Positions 62,385-64,000 of a stretch of DNA of 64,000 bases are shown one piece after another. Position 1 is the stretch's first letter. Every line of letters starts with the position of its first letter. Both the position numbers and the translations under genes were made by a program. Where the stretch lies: contig NZ_CP042429.1 of the NCBI RefSeq assembly GCF_007970465.1, positions 2,542,001 through 2,606,000 on the forward strand, given 5' to 3'. The notes beneath the pieces were generated by a model. That model searched no databases. It was not told the origin of the DNA and saw nothing but the letters and a program-made list of their open reading frames with translations. Source of the stretch: Corynebacterium nuruki S6-4. Its GTDB lineage: Bacteria; Actinomycetota; Actinomycetes; Mycobacteriales; Mycobacteriaceae.

Positions 62385-62434
62385 TGGACCGAGTGGTCTA
62401 GTGTTGGTCGGCATCACCTAGACTGACCGGTCTG
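62385..62434 (+). promoter_or_regulatory. Paired McbR-like operators upstream of cysH
   Basis: TGGAC-CGAGTG-GTCTA (62385–62400) and TAGAC-TGACCG-GTCTG (62419–62434), 34 bp apart, mirroring the cysI pair. The preceding 62313–62350 is unusually AT-rich for this genome. Shows that cysH has its own promoter. Confidence 0.7.
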
Positions 62435-62506
62435 CACGCGCCGTGGTTGACGGCCGCGGCGGACGTGCGGTACCGGTCCACCGGACCAAGGAGAAGAGCG
62501 ACAGGT

Positions 62507-63331
62507 ATGACGGACACGGGATCCCTCGGCGGCTTCGCCGCGGCCACCGGACTCGTCGGCGCCGCCGCAGTGCCCCGCACGGGCTACCGGGACCCGGAGG
62601 TCAGTCCCTCCGGAGCGCCGACCACGACCACCCATCTCAGCCCCGAGCAGACCGCCGCCCACCGGGCGCTGGTCGACGAATGGAACGACCGTCTCGAAGG
62701 CCGCACCGCCGAAGAGATCATGGCCTGGGTCAACGACCACCTCACCGGGACCATCGCGGTGACGATGTCCATGCAGGACACGGTCCTCGCCGAACTGGCG
62801 CAGGGCCGGGTCCACGACGCGGAACTGGTGTTCCTCGACACCGGCTACCACTTCGACGAGACCATGGACGTCGCCCGCGAGGTCGACGAGCGGTACACGC
62901 TGCCGCTGCGCACCGTCGAACCGGTGCTCACCGTCGAGGAACAGACGGCGACCTACGGCCCGGACCTCTACCGGGACAATCCGACGGCCTGCTGCCGGAT
63001 GCGCAAGGTCGAGCCGCTCGCCCGGATGCTCAACCCCTACGAGGCCTGGATCTCCGGGGTCAAGCGCGTCGACAGCGAGCTGCGGAAGAACACGCCCATC
63101 CTCGACGTCGACCGGACCGGCCGACTGAAGATCAATCCGATCGTCCAGTGGACCGACCAGGACGTCGAGGACTACATCGAGGCCCACGACCTCATCATCC
63201 ACCCCCTGACCAGGCAGGGCTACCCGTCCATCGGGTGCGCCACCTGCACACTGCCCGTCGCCCCCGGCGAGGACCCCAGGTCCGGCCGCTGGGCCGGCTC
63301 CTCCAACACAGAATGCGGACTTCACCTGTGA
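62507..63331 (+). CDS. cysH: Adenylylsulfate (APS) reductase
   Basis: 274 residues. Reduces activated sulfate to sulfite. The 4Fe-4S cysteines CC (in TACCRMRKVEP) and CxxC (in IGCATCTLPV) mark the APS rather than the PAPS form; the catalytic Cys is in the C-terminal ECGLHL. ATP-pyrophosphatase-like fold with VFLDTGYHFDETMD. ATG 62507 with aaggaga upstream. Its stop overlaps the cysD start by 4 bp. Confidence 0.94.
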   Translation: MTDTGSLGGFAAATGLVGAAAVPRTGYRDPEVSPSGAPTTTTHLSPEQTAAHRALVDEWNDRLEGRTAEEIMAWVNDHLTGTIAVTMSMQDTVLAELAQGRVHDAELVFLDTGYHFDETMDVAREVDERYTLPLRTVEPVLTVEEQTATYGPDLYRDNPTACCRMRKVEPLARMLNPYEAWISGVKRVDSELRKNTPILDVDRTGRLKINPIVQWTDQDVEDYIEAHDLIIHPLTRQGYPSIGCATCTLPVAPGEDPRSGRWAGSSNTECGLHL

Positions 63332-64000
63332 CTACTGCTACCTCTGAACAGACCCGACTCACCCCCCACCTCGCCGAGCTCGAGGCCGAGGCCATCGAGA
63401 TCCTCCGCGAGGTCGCCGGCCAGTTCGACCGCCCCGCCCTGCTGTTCTCCTCCGGCAAGGACTCGGTCGTCGTCCTCGAACTGGCCAAGCGGGCCTTCGC
63501 CCCGGCCGCCGTGCCCTTCGAACTGCTGCACGTCGACACCGGCCACAACTTCCCCGAGGTCATCGCGTTCCGCGACCGGATCGCCCAGGACCCGCGCATC
63601 AGCCTGCACGTCGCCCACGTCCAGGACTGGATCGACTCCGGCGCCATCCAGGAGCGTCCGGACGGCACCCGCAACCCGCTGCAGACCGTGCCGCTCGTCG
63701 AGACGATCCAGGACCGCGGCTACGACGCGGTGCTGGGCGGCGCCCGCCGCGACGAGGAGAAGGCCCGCGCCAAGGAGCGCGTGTTCTCCGTGCGGGACTC
63801 CTTCGGCGGCTGGAACCCGCGCCGGCAGCGTCCGGAACTGTGGGGCCTCTACAACGGCGGCCACCAGGCCGGTGAGAACATCCGCGTCTTCCCGATCTCG
63901 AACTGGACCGAGGCGGACGTCTGGGAGTACCTCAAGGCCCGCGACGTCGAGATCCCCGAGATCTACTACGCCCACGAGCGGGAGGTCTTCAACCGCGGCG
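63328..64000 (+). CDS. cysD: Sulfate adenylyltransferase subunit 2, 3'-truncated
   Basis: First ~224 residues; the frame is still open at the window end. With CysN it makes APS from sulfate and ATP. PP-loop LLFSSGKDSVVVLELA, LLHVDTGHNFPEVI, GGARRDEEKARAKER and FPISNWTEADVWEYL are all as in CysD. GTG 63328 overlaps the cysH stop, so the two are co-translated. cysN is expected downstream. Confidence 0.95.
   Translation, partial: MTTATSEQTRLTPHLAELEAEAIEILREVAGQFDRPALLFSSGKDSVVVLELAKRAFAPAAVPFELLHVDTGHNFPEVIAFRDRIAQDPRISLHVAHVQDWIDSGAIQERPDGTRNPLQTVPLVETIQDRGYDAVLGGARRDEEKARAKERVFSVRDSFGGWNPRRQRPELWGLYNGGHQAGENIRVFPISNWTEADVWEYLKARDVEIPEIYYAHEREVFNRG

Overview
This is a high-GC actinobacterial chromosome segment. 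Gene content and order point to Corynebacterium: pyrE – SpoU methylase – GH76 – fba – DUF3151 – (Rv0358-like) – purA is a block shared with Mycobacterium and C. glutamicum. The divergent fpr / cysI–cysX–cysH–cysD cluster and the operators TAGAC-N6-GTCTA (McbR type) are corynebacterial hallmarks. Genus-level placement is inference; I cannot name the species. No rRNA, complete tRNA, CRISPR array or insertion sequence was seen.

Layout. 1–3261: glycine cleavage genes gcvP (5' end outside the window), gcvT, gcvH. 3305–12445: membrane-anchored low-complexity protein, pyrE, a lysoplasmalogenase-like gene, SpoU methylase, GH76, fba, DUF3151, an EEP-fold membrane protein, a FUSC-like protein. 12458–15171 (minus): thiamine-precursor ABC transporter behind a TPP riboswitch. 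15239–19107: higBA toxin-antitoxin, ElaA acetyltransferase, Rv0358-like gene, purA, MGMT-like gene. 19309–25036: two bacterial PH-domain membrane proteins, three tandem paralogues of an unrecognised family, nucleoside hydrolase. 25069–30768: acyl-CoA catabolic regulon (acyl-CoA ligase, phosphotransferase, acyl-CoA dehydrogenase, SDR, TetR) with two copies of one operator. 30825–33507: small membrane protein, tyrosine phosphatase, hicAB on an AT-richer patch, acetyltransferase. 33602–41511: metE, ECF transporter S and T genes, OsmC, fructose-type PTS and a degenerate ECF ATPase. 41512–51454: Hsp20, a TauD/OpuC-type ABC/flavin monooxygenase cluster, purT, pentapeptide-repeat protein, DUF222-HNH endonuclease. 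51575–64000: RidA-like lipoprotein, TrhO, acetyltransferase, fpr, cysI, cysX, an ABC exporter pair, cysH and cysD (runs off the end).

How it works together. Eight McbR-like boxes lie upstream of metE, the TauD/ABC cluster, fpr/cysI and cysH. They tie the second half of the window into one sulfur/methionine regulon and suggest that the 42.2–47.8 kb cluster imports and breaks down an unidentified sulfur compound, possibly a betaine-like one. Main surprises: CysI carries a roughly 490-residue Ala/Glu-rich N-terminal extension made of about five repeat units. Two unrelated ABC systems (the exporter pair inside the cys cluster, and the ECF ATPase) have lost complementary motifs so that each keeps only one complete ATP site. 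At least 15 genes have a TANNNT hexamer ending 6–8 nt before the start codon, which suggests widespread leaderless transcription.
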